Shown: in pieces, positions 13,392 to 21,004 of the stretch
Numbering within the stretch: the stretch's first letter is position 1
Layout of the letters: each line of letters starts with the position of its first letter
Origin: Thermoproteota archaeon
Lineage (GTDB): Archaea; Thermoproteota; Thermoprotei; Thermoproteales; Thermocladiaceae
Direction: 5' to 3'
Length of the DNA: 24,210 nucleotides
NCBI GenBank assembly: GCA_013153895.1
Contig: JAADDN010000091.1
Coordinates: forward strand, 1-24,210
Notes under the pieces: model-generated
The model's database searches: none
Told to the model about the DNA's origin: nothing
The model's input: the letters and a program-made list of their open reading frames with translations, nothing else
Translations under genes and position numbers: made by a program

Positions 13392-14464
13392 AATATTCTC
13401 ACTATATTACCATAAGTATCTCTCAATGCTGGTTGATAACCTGCATCTCTAACCATTTTTGCTAGTTCTTCTATAGTTGTGATATCTCTTCTACCTGTTT
13501 CTCTAAATACTCTCTCGTTAAGCATTGTTCCTACAAGATCATTTGCACCTCCTGTTAATGCTATCTGAGCAAGCTTCTTACCGATAGATACCCAGTAAGC
13601 TGCTATCCTCTTTACCCTATCTCCAAGTATTATTCTAGATATTGCTATGACTCTGAGAACATACTCACTCGAACACTCATCTTTAACTATCCCTCTCTTA
13701 TATAGCTCAGTATTCCAGGGACTATACTTGAGTGGTATGAAGATGAGTATGGACTTAGTCTTATCCTGAAACTCACGTATCTTGAGAAGATGTTCTATAA
13801 CATGTTCAGGTTTCTCAACATGGCCGAACAGTATTGTAGCATTAGTAAGTACTCCACATTTTGAAGCTAGCTCAGCAATCTTGAACCACTCTTCAGCACT
13901 TATCTTATTTGGAGTTATTATCTTTCTAACATCATTATTATACATCTCTAAGCAACCTCCACTAAGAACATCTAGACCAGCATCACGTAACCTCTCTATA
14001 GTCTCTCTATAACTCATTCTCCAGAGCTTAGAGTAGTACCCTATCTCGCAACATGTTAGACCTTTAATCCTCACATATGGTGTCCTCTTCTTAATAAGTC
14101 TGAACATCTCTTCAAAATACTCAACATCAAGCTCAGGATTGAGACCACCATTAAGATGAACCTCAGATATACCATACATATAGTAAGCTTCCTCTACAAG
14201 TTTAGCAACTTCATCAGGCTTGAGAGTATAAGCATCAGGATCTTCTATTCCTCTAGCAAATGCACATATTGGACATCTAGCAACACATATGTTACTATAA
14301 TTAACTACTAGATTATTAACAAAAGTCACAGTCTTACCACAGAATCTTCTTCTAACCTTATCAGCAAGAGATAAAAGATATTGAAGATCAGTCTCCGTGA
14401 AGAGTCTAAGATAGTCCTCAAACGTTAACTCATCAAGATTGTGCTCTAACACGACCTCTCTCAA
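13388..14464 (-). CDS. mqnE: Aminofutalosine synthase, radical SAM (menaquinone, futalosine pathway)
   Basis: Radical-SAM enzyme joining 3-enolpyruvyl-benzoate to AdoMet to give 6-amino-6-deoxyfutalosine. The [4Fe-4S] motif is CxxxCxxC at C60, C64 and C67. Other marks are HLNGGLNPEL, TNATILFGHVE, FIPLKYSPWNTEL and the C-terminal AYWVSIGKKLAQIALTGGANDLVGT, which fits MqnE better than the related cyclase MqnC. Length (358) is normal. The indicated start is TTG 14464; GTG 14452 is also possible. The TATA-like palindrome CTTATAAG (14481-14488) lies 20 bases from the first and 32 from the second, so the start is uncertain. Its mRNA continues into mqnA. No mqnC or mqnB is in the window. Confidence 0.92.
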   Translation of the reverse strand: MREVVLEHNLDELTFEDYLRLFTETDLQYLLSLADKVRRRFCGKTVTFVNNLVVNYSNICVARCPICAFARGIEDPDAYTLKPDEVAKLVEEAYYMYGISEVHLNGGLNPELDVEYFEEMFRLIKKRTPYVRIKGLTCCEIGYYSKLWRMSYRETIERLRDAGLDVLSGGCLEMYNNDVRKIITPNKISAEEWFKIAELASKCGVLTNATILFGHVEKPEHVIEHLLKIREFQDKTKSILIFIPLKYSPWNTELYKRGIVKDECSSEYVLRVIAISRIILGDRVKRIAAYWVSIGKKLAQIALTGGANDLVGTMLNERVFRETGRRDITTIEELAKMVRDAGYQPALRDTYGNIVRIL

Positions 14465-14472
14465 GGATAGAC

Positions 14473-14488
14473 TATATCTAGCTTATAA
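14473..14488. promoter_or_regulatory. Compact divergent promoter between mqnE and the phosphodiesterase gene
   Basis: Only 26 bases separate the annotated starts. They contain TATATC (14473-14478), 26 bases before an in-frame ATG at 14500, and the palindrome CTTATAAG (14481-14488), usable for mqnE on the minus strand. The two TATA boxes nearly touch, so polymerase cannot easily occupy both at once. Confidence 0.4.
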
Positions 14489-14490
14489 GC

Positions 14491-15693
14491 ATGTCTAGGA
14501 TGATATGCAACGTGGATCTCAGAACTCCAAGATATGATGGTGAATCAATATTAAATTTATCAAATTCAATATTAAGATCATTTGGAATACCTGTAAAATA
14601 CTCCTCACTTAAGAGAGAACTACATTACAATATACAGAACGAGAAGATAATATTGATCCTGCTCGATGGTGTAGTATATGAAAAATATTTAGAAATATGC
14701 GAAAATAATCAAGATCTAAGAATACTGTATAAAAACACGTACAAGATAGATACTGTGTTCCCCTCAACTACTCCCACAGTCTTGACGACCTTAAGCCTAG
14801 CTGTACCACCTATAGAACATGGTATTCTAGGTACAGTCCTATACATAAGAGAGATGGGAATACTAGTAAATACTCTAAACGTTACATTACATGCTAAACA
14901 TGAAGAGAGAGACTCACTTACACGTATAGGATTTGATCTATGTAGAATAACGGGAAACATAACTACAATATTTGAGGAGCTCTCTAGAAGCTGTATAAGA
15001 TCTCTAGTCCTCATACCAAAGGGATTGAAAGGAGGGATAAGCAGGTTAATATATAGAGGAGCAGAGCTTCAAGAGTACTCAACCATAAGTGAAGCAATAG
15101 TAGAAGCAACGAACTTCCTAGACAATATTGATAAAGGATTAACATACATATATACACCATCTCCAGATGATGTAGCACATAGAAGAGGAATAGAATCAGA
15201 GCATTATAAGGAAGCTCTCACAGATATATTAAAAAACATAATGAGAATAATAGATAAGAAGAGACCTAGATCAATAACACTAATAATCACAACAGATCAC
15301 GGTCAAGTAGAAACATGCGAAAAAGATTACATAGAGTTAAATAAGTTTAGAGGCATAATATCAAAACTCTGCGCACCACCATATGGAGAATCTAGAGCAA
15401 GCATCTTACTAGCATATGAGAGGCTAGAAGATGATGAAGATATGAACACACTACTGAACATGGGGTTCAAGCTCTATACTATGAGAGACATAGTTGACAT
15501 GGGTCTTCTAGGAACATCAGAGAACATTAATGATATGGTATTAGGAAACTACATGCTGATATCCATAAGCAGTAGATGCTTAAGATATCAATATAATCTA
15601 GCAGAGCACGAGAAGGAGCCTCTTAGATCAATGCATGGATCTATCCTTCCAGAAGAACTTGAAATACCATTAACGATACTTAATCTATATTAG
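14491..15693 (+). CDS. Alkaline-phosphatase-superfamily phosphodiesterase/phosphatase
   Basis: The 400-residue protein has the type I phosphodiesterase/nucleotide pyrophosphatase pattern: ILLDG (D59, metal), FPSTTPTVLTTL (90-101, with the nucleophile Thr), PPIEHGILGT, SPDDVAHRRG near 229 (Asp and His ligands), TTDHGQ near 267 and SMHGS near the C terminus. The two-metal site appears complete. There is no signal peptide, so it acts in the cytoplasm; the substrate, a phosphodiester or phosphate ester, is unknown. ATG 14500 may be the real start, because TATATC lies 26 bases before it. It diverges from mqnE and overlaps the HTH gene tail-to-tail by 14 bases. Confidence 0.88.
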   Translation: MSRMICNVDLRTPRYDGESILNLSNSILRSFGIPVKYSSLKRELHYNIQNEKIILILLDGVVYEKYLEICENNQDLRILYKNTYKIDTVFPSTTPTVLTTLSLAVPPIEHGILGTVLYIREMGILVNTLNVTLHAKHEERDSLTRIGFDLCRITGNITTIFEELSRSCIRSLVLIPKGLKGGISRLIYRGAELQEYSTISEAIVEATNFLDNIDKGLTYIYTPSPDDVAHRRGIESEHYKEALTDILKNIMRIIDKKRPRSITLIITTDHGQVETCEKDYIELNKFRGIISKLCAPPYGESRASILLAYERLEDDEDMNTLLNMGFKLYTMRDIVDMGLLGTSENINDMVLGNYMLISISSRCLRYQYNLAEHEKEPLRSMHGSILPEELEIPLTILNLY

Positions 15694-16366
15694 CATACTT
15701 AGACTTTATAATATCGACCCACACATTATCTCTAATAAACGAAGGAATATTATACTCATCATTCCTCTTCTCTGTAGATTGGTTCTCTATAACTGTTCTA
15801 GAGTTACCATTCTCATTAACTATCTTAATATTTTCAATTCTCTCAGATATCTTTAATAGAACATCTCTAATATTCTCAAGCTCTCTCGCTATAGATAACA
15901 TACAGTCAACAAACTTAGACACAAGATCTACATCACTCCTCGTACTGCTAGGTAAGATACTTCTTACAGGACTCTCATAAGTAATAAAGCTTGATGGTAA
16001 GAGAGGCATATATGCCTTGAAGGATAGTACAGTCGTAACTTTCCTAGAGATCCTACTCTTGAGCTCTTCTACGACTATCATAGTCTTACCATTCTCGTTC
16101 TCAATATTCAATTCCTTAGCAACATCCTTACCTTCCTCACGATTCTCCTCAGACTTTAATATAGAGCCTTCTCTACTAGATGACTCTCCTCTTTCTACTT
16201 TTCTTTCTCTCTCAAGCTCTCTCATGTACGACCTATATTTTGATATTGCCTTATAGACAGTGTTTATAGATAATCCAAGAAGTTCAGCAATCTCCTTAGG
16301 CTTCTTACCATGCTCAAAATATAGTTTTCCTACCTCAATCTCAGTCTTTGACAGTTTTACTGACAC
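15680..16366 (-). CDS. Helix-turn-helix protein with long C-terminal region
   Basis: Residues 1-45 form an HTH of the sigma-70 region 4/resolvase type (VGKLYFEHGKKPKEIAELLGLS and on), apt for DNA binding. A very charged, low-complexity linker follows (about 50-90), then a hydrophobic patch (VLSFKAYMPLLPSSF), a helical stretch with coiled-coil character (about 145-180) and a conserved-looking end IPSFIRDNVWVDIIKSKY. I do not recognise the C-terminal part. It is probably a transcription regulator or chromosome-associated DNA-binding protein. GTG 16366 lies 28 bases from TTTTAAAG (16391-16398), a leaderless start with its own promoter although coaBC lies 66 bases upstream. Confidence 0.75.
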   Translation of the reverse strand: MSVKLSKTEIEVGKLYFEHGKKPKEIAELLGLSINTVYKAISKYRSYMRELERERKVERGESSSREGSILKSEENREEGKDVAKELNIENENGKTMIVVEELKSRISRKVTTVLSFKAYMPLLPSSFITYESPVRSILPSSTRSDVDLVSKFVDCMLSIARELENIRDVLLKISERIENIKIVNENGNSRTVIENQSTEKRNDEYNIPSFIRDNVWVDIIKSKYANID

Positions 16367-16432
16367 GTTAGGTAAAGTATCTTACTGATCTTTTAAAGAA
16401 GAACTTCGGTAAGATCCTGAATATATATGATC

Positions 16433-17674
16433 TCACCTACCCAAAATTCTGAGAGCCATAGTTAACACATGTCTAGCAAGCTCCCTCTTATGAACATTCT
16501 CGAGAGACCTACATATACCAAACCTATCAACTATAAGCACAGTATCATACATAGAGCCGAACACTGATACCTTAGATGCATCATGTATGAGGACCATATC
16601 TAAGTCATGTTTAGACATTCTCTCACAAGCTCTCTCTACAGCCTCTCTTAGCGGTTTATTCCACTCAAGCTTGAAACCTATCTTCACTCTTGCTCTCTCT
16701 ACAGCAGATATGACATATGGTGCTCTTCTTAAAGTTATCTTAAGCTCACTTATACTTTGAGTATCAATCTTATCATTATACTTCTCAACTATCTCGTAAT
16801 CTAATGGTGCAGCTGCGAATATAGCTATATCAAATCTATGAGTACTATCTAGCTCTCTAACAATATTATACATCTCTCTCGTAGTCTCTGCATAGTAGGT
16901 ATGTGTGTTTACTAGATCTCTCATTATTTCTCTAGCCTTCTCACTCAAGTACCCATGTACTAGATAGACCTCTGCTCCACGAGCATCAGCCTCTCTAGCA
17001 AAATATATACCCTCTATACCACTGCTAGGAGTTGTTAAATATTTAGTAGGATCAAGCATCTCTCTTGTTGCTCCAGCTGTAACAAGAATCTTTAGACCTT
17101 CCATATCTCTTGGACATAACATGTCTACAATGATCTCAAATATTCTATCAGTACTTGGAAGCTTTGCCTTACCAGCAGAAATGTCAGGTTGTACTACACG
17201 TACATTACTAATCATCTGTAGTTCTCTAACAATTCTCCTAGTTATGGGACTATTCCACATAGCTTGACTCATAGCTGGAACAAGTATCAGAGGCTTACCT
17301 AAACCAAGAACAGAGACTGCGCATAGAGATGGAAGATCACTAACAGAACCTGTACATATTCTACTCATAGTGTTGAGAGTACAAGGACAGATACAGTAAA
17401 CATGACACCACTCAGCAAGCTCAACATGTATAGGTCTACCATCACAAGAATCAATATCGTACACTTCTCCATTAACAGCCCATGAGAGTAAGTCCCTTGT
17501 AACATACTTTAAAGCACTTCTAGAGGTAACAATCCTCACATTAGCTAGATTTTTACGAAGCTTCCTACATAGATCAACTGATCTATACGATGAAACGCTT
17601 CCAGTGATACCTACTAGAACATTCTTATCCTTAAGTAGAGAACTTTCAACCTCTAACCTCTCCCTCAAGCTCAT
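16433..17674 (-). CDS. coaBC: Phosphopantothenoylcysteine decarboxylase / phosphopantothenate-cysteine ligase
   Basis: Bifunctional coenzyme A enzyme: the N-terminal flavoprotein half (about 15-190) decarboxylates phosphopantothenoylcysteine and the C-terminal half (about 200-410) joins cysteine to phosphopantothenate. Visible are GITGSVSSYRSVDLCRKL, the catalytic His in IHVELAEW, CPCTLNTMS, and in the ligase half ILVTAGATREMLDPTKYLTTPSSG. The decarboxylase motif PxMNxxMW reads PAMSQAMW (Asn to Ser), and the Cys-containing flap is replaced by AGKAKLPS. I choose ATG 17674: GAGGTG (17686-17681) sits six bases before it, whereas the GTG at 17683 overlaps this ribosome site. It diverges from pyrF. 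Confidence 0.93.
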   Translation of the reverse strand: MSLRERLEVESSLLKDKNVLVGITGSVSSYRSVDLCRKLRKNLANVRIVTSRSALKYVTRDLLSWAVNGEVYDIDSCDGRPIHVELAEWCHVYCICPCTLNTMSRICTGSVSDLPSLCAVSVLGLGKPLILVPAMSQAMWNSPITRRIVRELQMISNVRVVQPDISAGKAKLPSTDRIFEIIVDMLCPRDMEGLKILVTAGATREMLDPTKYLTTPSSGIEGIYFAREADARGAEVYLVHGYLSEKAREIMRDLVNTHTYYAETTREMYNIVRELDSTHRFDIAIFAAAPLDYEIVEKYNDKIDTQSISELKITLRRAPYVISAVERARVKIGFKLEWNKPLREAVERACERMSKHDLDMVLIHDASKVSVFGSMYDTVLIVDRFGICRSLENVHKRELARHVLTMALRILGR

Positions 17675-17680
17675 ATACAC

Positions 17681-17686
17681 CACCTC
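17681..17686 (-). promoter_or_regulatory. Ribosome site GAGGTG that fixes the coaBC start
   Basis: The minus-strand word GAGGTG at 17686-17681 complements the archaeal 16S 3' end and lies six bases before ATG 17674. This argues against the upstream GTG at 17683, which is inside the site. Confidence 0.6.
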
Positions 17687-17701
17687 GATTTAATATAGAG
17701 T

Positions 17702-18517
17702 ATGAGAGAGATCGTGAGAGAATTGATAAGAGATAGAAAGAGTTTAATATGCGTAAGCATAGACCCAGCCTTACCAGGAACTAGAGATAGATACGTAATA
17801 CCTGAAAGATATGTAACAGGAAGAGATGATGAGGAAGCTATACTAGACTTCACGCTAGACATTATAGACAAGACATATGATAAAGTCATAGCATATAAAC
17901 TTAACCTATGGTACATGCTTAAACTGTCACCTAAAAATCATAAATATATAGCAAACTACATAAACAAGCTAGAAAACATACCTATACTAGACTGCAAGAT
18001 AAATGATATAGGAGATACAGTAGAGATAGGAATAACAAATATCGCAGAACTAGGATATAAAATGATAACAATAAACCCATTACTAGGAAACCTTCACAAA
18101 ATAGTTAACGAATGCAAAAATAAGAGAATAGGATCACTTGTATTAACATTAACATCTAACAGAGAGTCAGAAAGATATCTAAAAAATATGTATGATAGAG
18201 AAGGAAGATCACTATACGTTCAGATATGTAGAGACATCATTGAATCAGATGCTGATGGATGTGTTGTAGGTGTAACAGATCCTGTAACAGTAGATGATAT
18301 ATGTACCATAAGAAGCATAATTGGGAAAGAAAGAATAATATTTATCGTAGGAGTTGGAGCACAGGGAGGTGATATATGTAAGATAGAGAAAGCTCTTCCA
18401 GGTCTTATCATGATTAACATTGGTAGAGATATAATATACTCTGATGATCCTAGAGGAAGAGTAGACTACTATAATGAGCTTTTCTCTAAATTTTTGGAGA
18501 AGGTTTACGTAATCTGA
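17702..18517 (+). CDS. pyrF: Orotidine 5'-phosphate decarboxylase
   Basis: Final step of UMP synthesis: decarboxylation of OMP. The 271-residue protein is of the longer class also found in Crenarchaeota. The catalytic DxKxxD motif is D97, K99 and D102 (LDCKIND), preceded by ICVSIDPALPGTRDR with the substrate Asp near 21 and followed by GYKMITINPLLG and the phosphate-binding GVGAQGGD near 218. ATG 17702 is supported by ATATAC (centre near 17676), 26 bases upstream inside the coaBC gene. Its 3' end overlaps the convergent deacetylase-like gene by 32 bases. No other pyrimidine gene is in the window. Confidence 0.93.
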   Translation: MREIVRELIRDRKSLICVSIDPALPGTRDRYVIPERYVTGRDDEEAILDFTLDIIDKTYDKVIAYKLNLWYMLKLSPKNHKYIANYINKLENIPILDCKINDIGDTVEIGITNIAELGYKMITINPLLGNLHKIVNECKNKRIGSLVLTLTSNRESERYLKNMYDREGRSLYVQICRDIIESDADGCVVGVTDPVTVDDICTIRSIIGKERIIFIVGVGAQGGDICKIEKALPGLIMINIGRDIIYSDDPRGRVDYYNELFSKFLEKVYVI

Positions 18518-19520
18518 TTCTCCAGAACTTAGCTATCAACTTACGAACCTTTGAGAAGCTTTCTTTAGCAATATTTAGAATAGTTTCACTACTCTCACGT
18601 GTGATAGCCTCATGATAAGGCTTCTCTACTCCTGCAATACCTGCTACAAAATTCGTGAATGCTCTCTCTATTGATGCTCTAGATGATGCACATTCAGTTA
18701 CGACCACGATCTTCTTAAGTGGAAATGCTTCAAAAAGTGATAGTAGTCTATAACCTAGATCGTAGTAGAAGTCTGCACTTATCATGAACTCTCCTATAAG
18801 ATCCTCCTTATACATGTCTAATCCTAACGGAACGACAAGCACTTCAGGACTATACTTCTCTACTAATCTAAGAGCTAGGTCGAGTGCTAGATCAGCAATA
18901 TCATCTCTAGAGCCTGGAGGTATAGGTATGGGTAGTACACTCCAAGGCTCTTTCTTCACTCTCCTAAATATCTTGGTATCGAGATCGCTTAGACTACATA
19001 CTGCTACTGTGGGAATCTTAACTATGTCTCTAAGCTCCATAACTATGTCATATATTCCATAACAGAAATGTACATCAATACATAAAATCATTGAGCGTGT
19101 TGAGATCTTCTTAGCAATATATGTAGATATGGAGAAGATGCTACACTTTCTAAGAAAAGTTCTACCAGCCCATAGATCTGGAGGCTGGTAAACTAATATG
19201 TTTATCCTACTCTCAGAGTCTTCCAATATCTCTCTTAATGCTTTACAGGTTATGCTCATTAATCTTCGGAAGAAGGGTTTACTCCTCGTATGGAAGTATA
19301 GGTCTTCAGAGTGAACTTCAGTATAGACTTCTCTAATTACCTTATCGTCAACATCCTCAACGTTTGCTAGTTCTCTTACGATTATGTTATCTCTTCTGAA
19401 GTTTATAGGCTTATTTAATGCATTGACGTACTCCTCTATTCTTGGTCTACTCTTAACTATGTATGGTATATCTAGAGAATCTATGTCTAATGGTGCAATT
19501 ATTTTAACTATGTTGTTCAT
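18486..19520 (-). CDS. Histone-deacetylase-fold protein lacking the catalytic His pair
   Basis: The 344-residue protein follows the arginase/deacetylase (HDAC, AcuC) layout: a RTFLRKCSIFSISTYIA segment near 120 matching the HDAC 'GFCxxNNxA' region, CIDVHFCYGIYDIV near 147 matching 'DxDxHHGxGTxxxF', VLVVPLGLDMYKEDLIGEF near 228 matching 'sxGxDxxxxDPlg', and VVTECASSRASIERA near 273 in place of the Tyr-bearing GGY loop. The metal ligands D149, H151 and D235 are kept. The His-His general base (LYQPPDLWAGR occupies that place) and the GGY Tyr are missing. It may bind metal and substrate but use different chemistry. The start overlaps the glycosyltransferase stop by 4 bases, implying coupled synthesis and a glycan-related role. 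Divergence is large, so family confidence is moderate. Confidence 0.65.
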   Translation of the reverse strand: MNNIVKIIAPLDIDSLDIPYIVKSRPRIEEYVNALNKPINFRRDNIIVRELANVEDVDDKVIREVYTEVHSEDLYFHTRSKPFFRRLMSITCKALREILEDSESRINILVYQPPDLWAGRTFLRKCSIFSISTYIAKKISTRSMILCIDVHFCYGIYDIVMELRDIVKIPTVAVCSLSDLDTKIFRRVKKEPWSVLPIPIPPGSRDDIADLALDLALRLVEKYSPEVLVVPLGLDMYKEDLIGEFMISADFYYDLGYRLLSLFEAFPLKKIVVVTECASSRASIERAFTNFVAGIAGVEKPYHEAITRESSETILNIAKESFSKVRKLIAKFWRIRLRKPSPKI

Positions 19521-20806
19521 ACTGTTATCATCACCTGCCTACATGTCTGAGGATTCATCTTGAGCTTATATACTTCTAGAAGCTTCTCAGCTAGTTTTGA
19601 GGTAGTGTAGCTCAGTAAGAACTCTCTAGCTCTCTCTCTAGCGTTTCTCCCAAGCTCATCTCTAACGTCAGGATGATCTAGAAGGTACTCTATGTATCTT
19701 GCAGCTCCATCAATATCGTCAGGACCTTCAACGTGAAAACCATCTACTCCATCTCTCACAACCCATCTCTGACCATAGACTGCTGATGTTATTACTGGAA
19801 CACCACCATACATGAACTCTATCTGTGTTAATCCTAGAGCCTCCATCTTGCTCATTATTATGTTAACGTAGCTCTCCTTGATCAGCTTGATCTTATCTAC
19901 ATGATCTAGCTCACCTGTTAGAGTAACGTTGGGCAGATCCTTACTCTCACGTACAACATCTTCCCACTGATTTCCAGGTTTTCCAGCAATGACGAAATGA
20001 ACATCTCTCCTATGTTTAAGCTTTCTAGCTACTCTCACTACGGCTAGAGGATTCTTTCTCTTCTCTATTGTTCCTAAATATGCGACTATCTTCACATTTT
20101 CTGGAATACCATACTTCTGCCTGAAGTCTGATGAGTCAACCTTACTAAACATCTCGAACTCATCATCATCAATACCTGTAGGATAGACATATACTTGATC
20201 TTTTCTGGCACCCATGAGAATCATGTCCATAGCTTCTATAGGAGTGACACAGAGTATGAGGTCAGCTACTGAGAATATGAGTGGAAACATGAGCTTGTTC
20301 CAAGATATCCTGTAAGCTCTCTCCTCAGTCTCGTAGTATGATGGGTCAGGAGGCTGGTAGTGACTCATGTGACAGAACACGTAGTCTTCACATACTCCAG
20401 ATAGTAGTGAGCTAGTTCTCCTCCACTGTACGAACTTAGCAACATCTTCAGGACCGTTCCATAAGGTTGAATGTGTTATTAAGACGTTAAGCTTAAGCTC
20501 GTTTACTAGTCTAGATAGGACGTGTATGAAGTCCTTAAACATTATTCTTCTAGGAGGCCACGTTACAGAGTAAGCCTTAACTCTGACGGTAGGTATCCCA
20601 ATATGAGGATCTGGGTCCAGTATTATGTACCCTCTATCTCCAATATCCTCCTCTCGAACAACGATCTCATTATCATGATAGTTGCTAGTTATGAGGTAAG
20701 CATCATGCCCAAGCCTTCTCAGCCACTTCACCATCCTCTGAGCAGCAAGCTCCTGACCCTTCGAGTTGCTTGTCTGATACATTATTACACCAATTGATAA
20801 GTTCAT
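19517..20806 (-). CDS. Glycosyltransferase, GT4 family
   Basis: GT-B-fold retaining transferase of 429 residues. The N-terminal half has an acceptor-type Rossmann start (GVIMYQTSNSKGQELAAQRMV); the C-terminal half has VYVYPTGIDDDEF near 206, AYLGTIEKRKNPL near 242, FVIAGKPGNQW near 271 and the nucleotide-sugar motif EX7E with E322 and E330 (MEALGLTQIEF), then GGVPVITS. It probably transfers a sugar to a lipid, protein or small molecule in the cytoplasm; donor and acceptor are unknown. There is no membrane anchor. A minus-strand GATATAAGG (20839-20847) gives a leader of about 10 bases before ATG 20806. It is the first gene of a two-gene unit with the deacetylase-fold protein. Confidence 0.9.
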   Translation of the reverse strand: MNLSIGVIMYQTSNSKGQELAAQRMVKWLRRLGHDAYLITSNYHDNEIVVREEDIGDRGYIILDPDPHIGIPTVRVKAYSVTWPPRRIMFKDFIHVLSRLVNELKLNVLITHSTLWNGPEDVAKFVQWRRTSSLLSGVCEDYVFCHMSHYQPPDPSYYETEERAYRISWNKLMFPLIFSVADLILCVTPIEAMDMILMGARKDQVYVYPTGIDDDEFEMFSKVDSSDFRQKYGIPENVKIVAYLGTIEKRKNPLAVVRVARKLKHRRDVHFVIAGKPGNQWEDVVRESKDLPNVTLTGELDHVDKIKLIKESYVNIIMSKMEALGLTQIEFMYGGVPVITSAVYGQRWVVRDGVDGFHVEGPDDIDGAARYIEYLLDHPDVRDELGRNARERAREFLLSYTTSKLAEKLLEVYKLKMNPQTCRQVMITV

Positions 20807-20872
20807 AAATGATCTGCAACATAATATGTGGAAGGGGCCTTATATCCTCTCACCCATGGTGCATCTCTCAGG

Positions 20873-20887
20873 CATATCTCAGATATG
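20873..20887. promoter_or_regulatory. Perfect 7-1-7 palindrome between divergent genes
   Basis: CATATCT C AGATATG forms a perfect dyad in the 198-base gap between the glycosyltransferase and hel308 starts. It lies about 26 bases upstream of the glycosyltransferase TATA box and about 83 bases upstream of the hel308 TATA box. Such dyads are typical operator sites for homodimeric regulators, but no second copy was seen. The rest of the gap holds the two TATA boxes and no convincing gene. Confidence 0.35.
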
Positions 20888-20969
20888 TGATGATGATATT
20901 ATTCATATACGTAATACTTCAAAAATGATGAGCAGAGCATGTTAATAGTCTAAGAGCAGGTTAATGTGG

Positions 20970-20977
20970 TTTATAAG
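20970..20977 (+). promoter_or_regulatory. TATA box of the hel308 gene
   Basis: TTTATAAG is centred 31 bases before GTG 21005, leaving a leader of a few bases. The more upstream GTG at 20995 is out of frame and closes at once, supporting the 21005 start. Confidence 0.5.
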
Positions 20978-21004
20978 TCTCGTAGGAGTAATATGTGAGA
21001 AAGT

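Noticed and set aside
20856..20945. 29-codon ORF in the glycosyltransferase-hel308 gap
   Set aside because: No ribosome site or TATA box at the right distance, codon use unlike the neighbours, and it covers the palindrome and promoter region.
20887..20960. C and C' box look-alikes (GTGATGA, ATGATGA) on the plus strand
   Set aside because: No CTGA D or D' box occurs at a usable distance on that strand, so a C/D sRNA is not supported.
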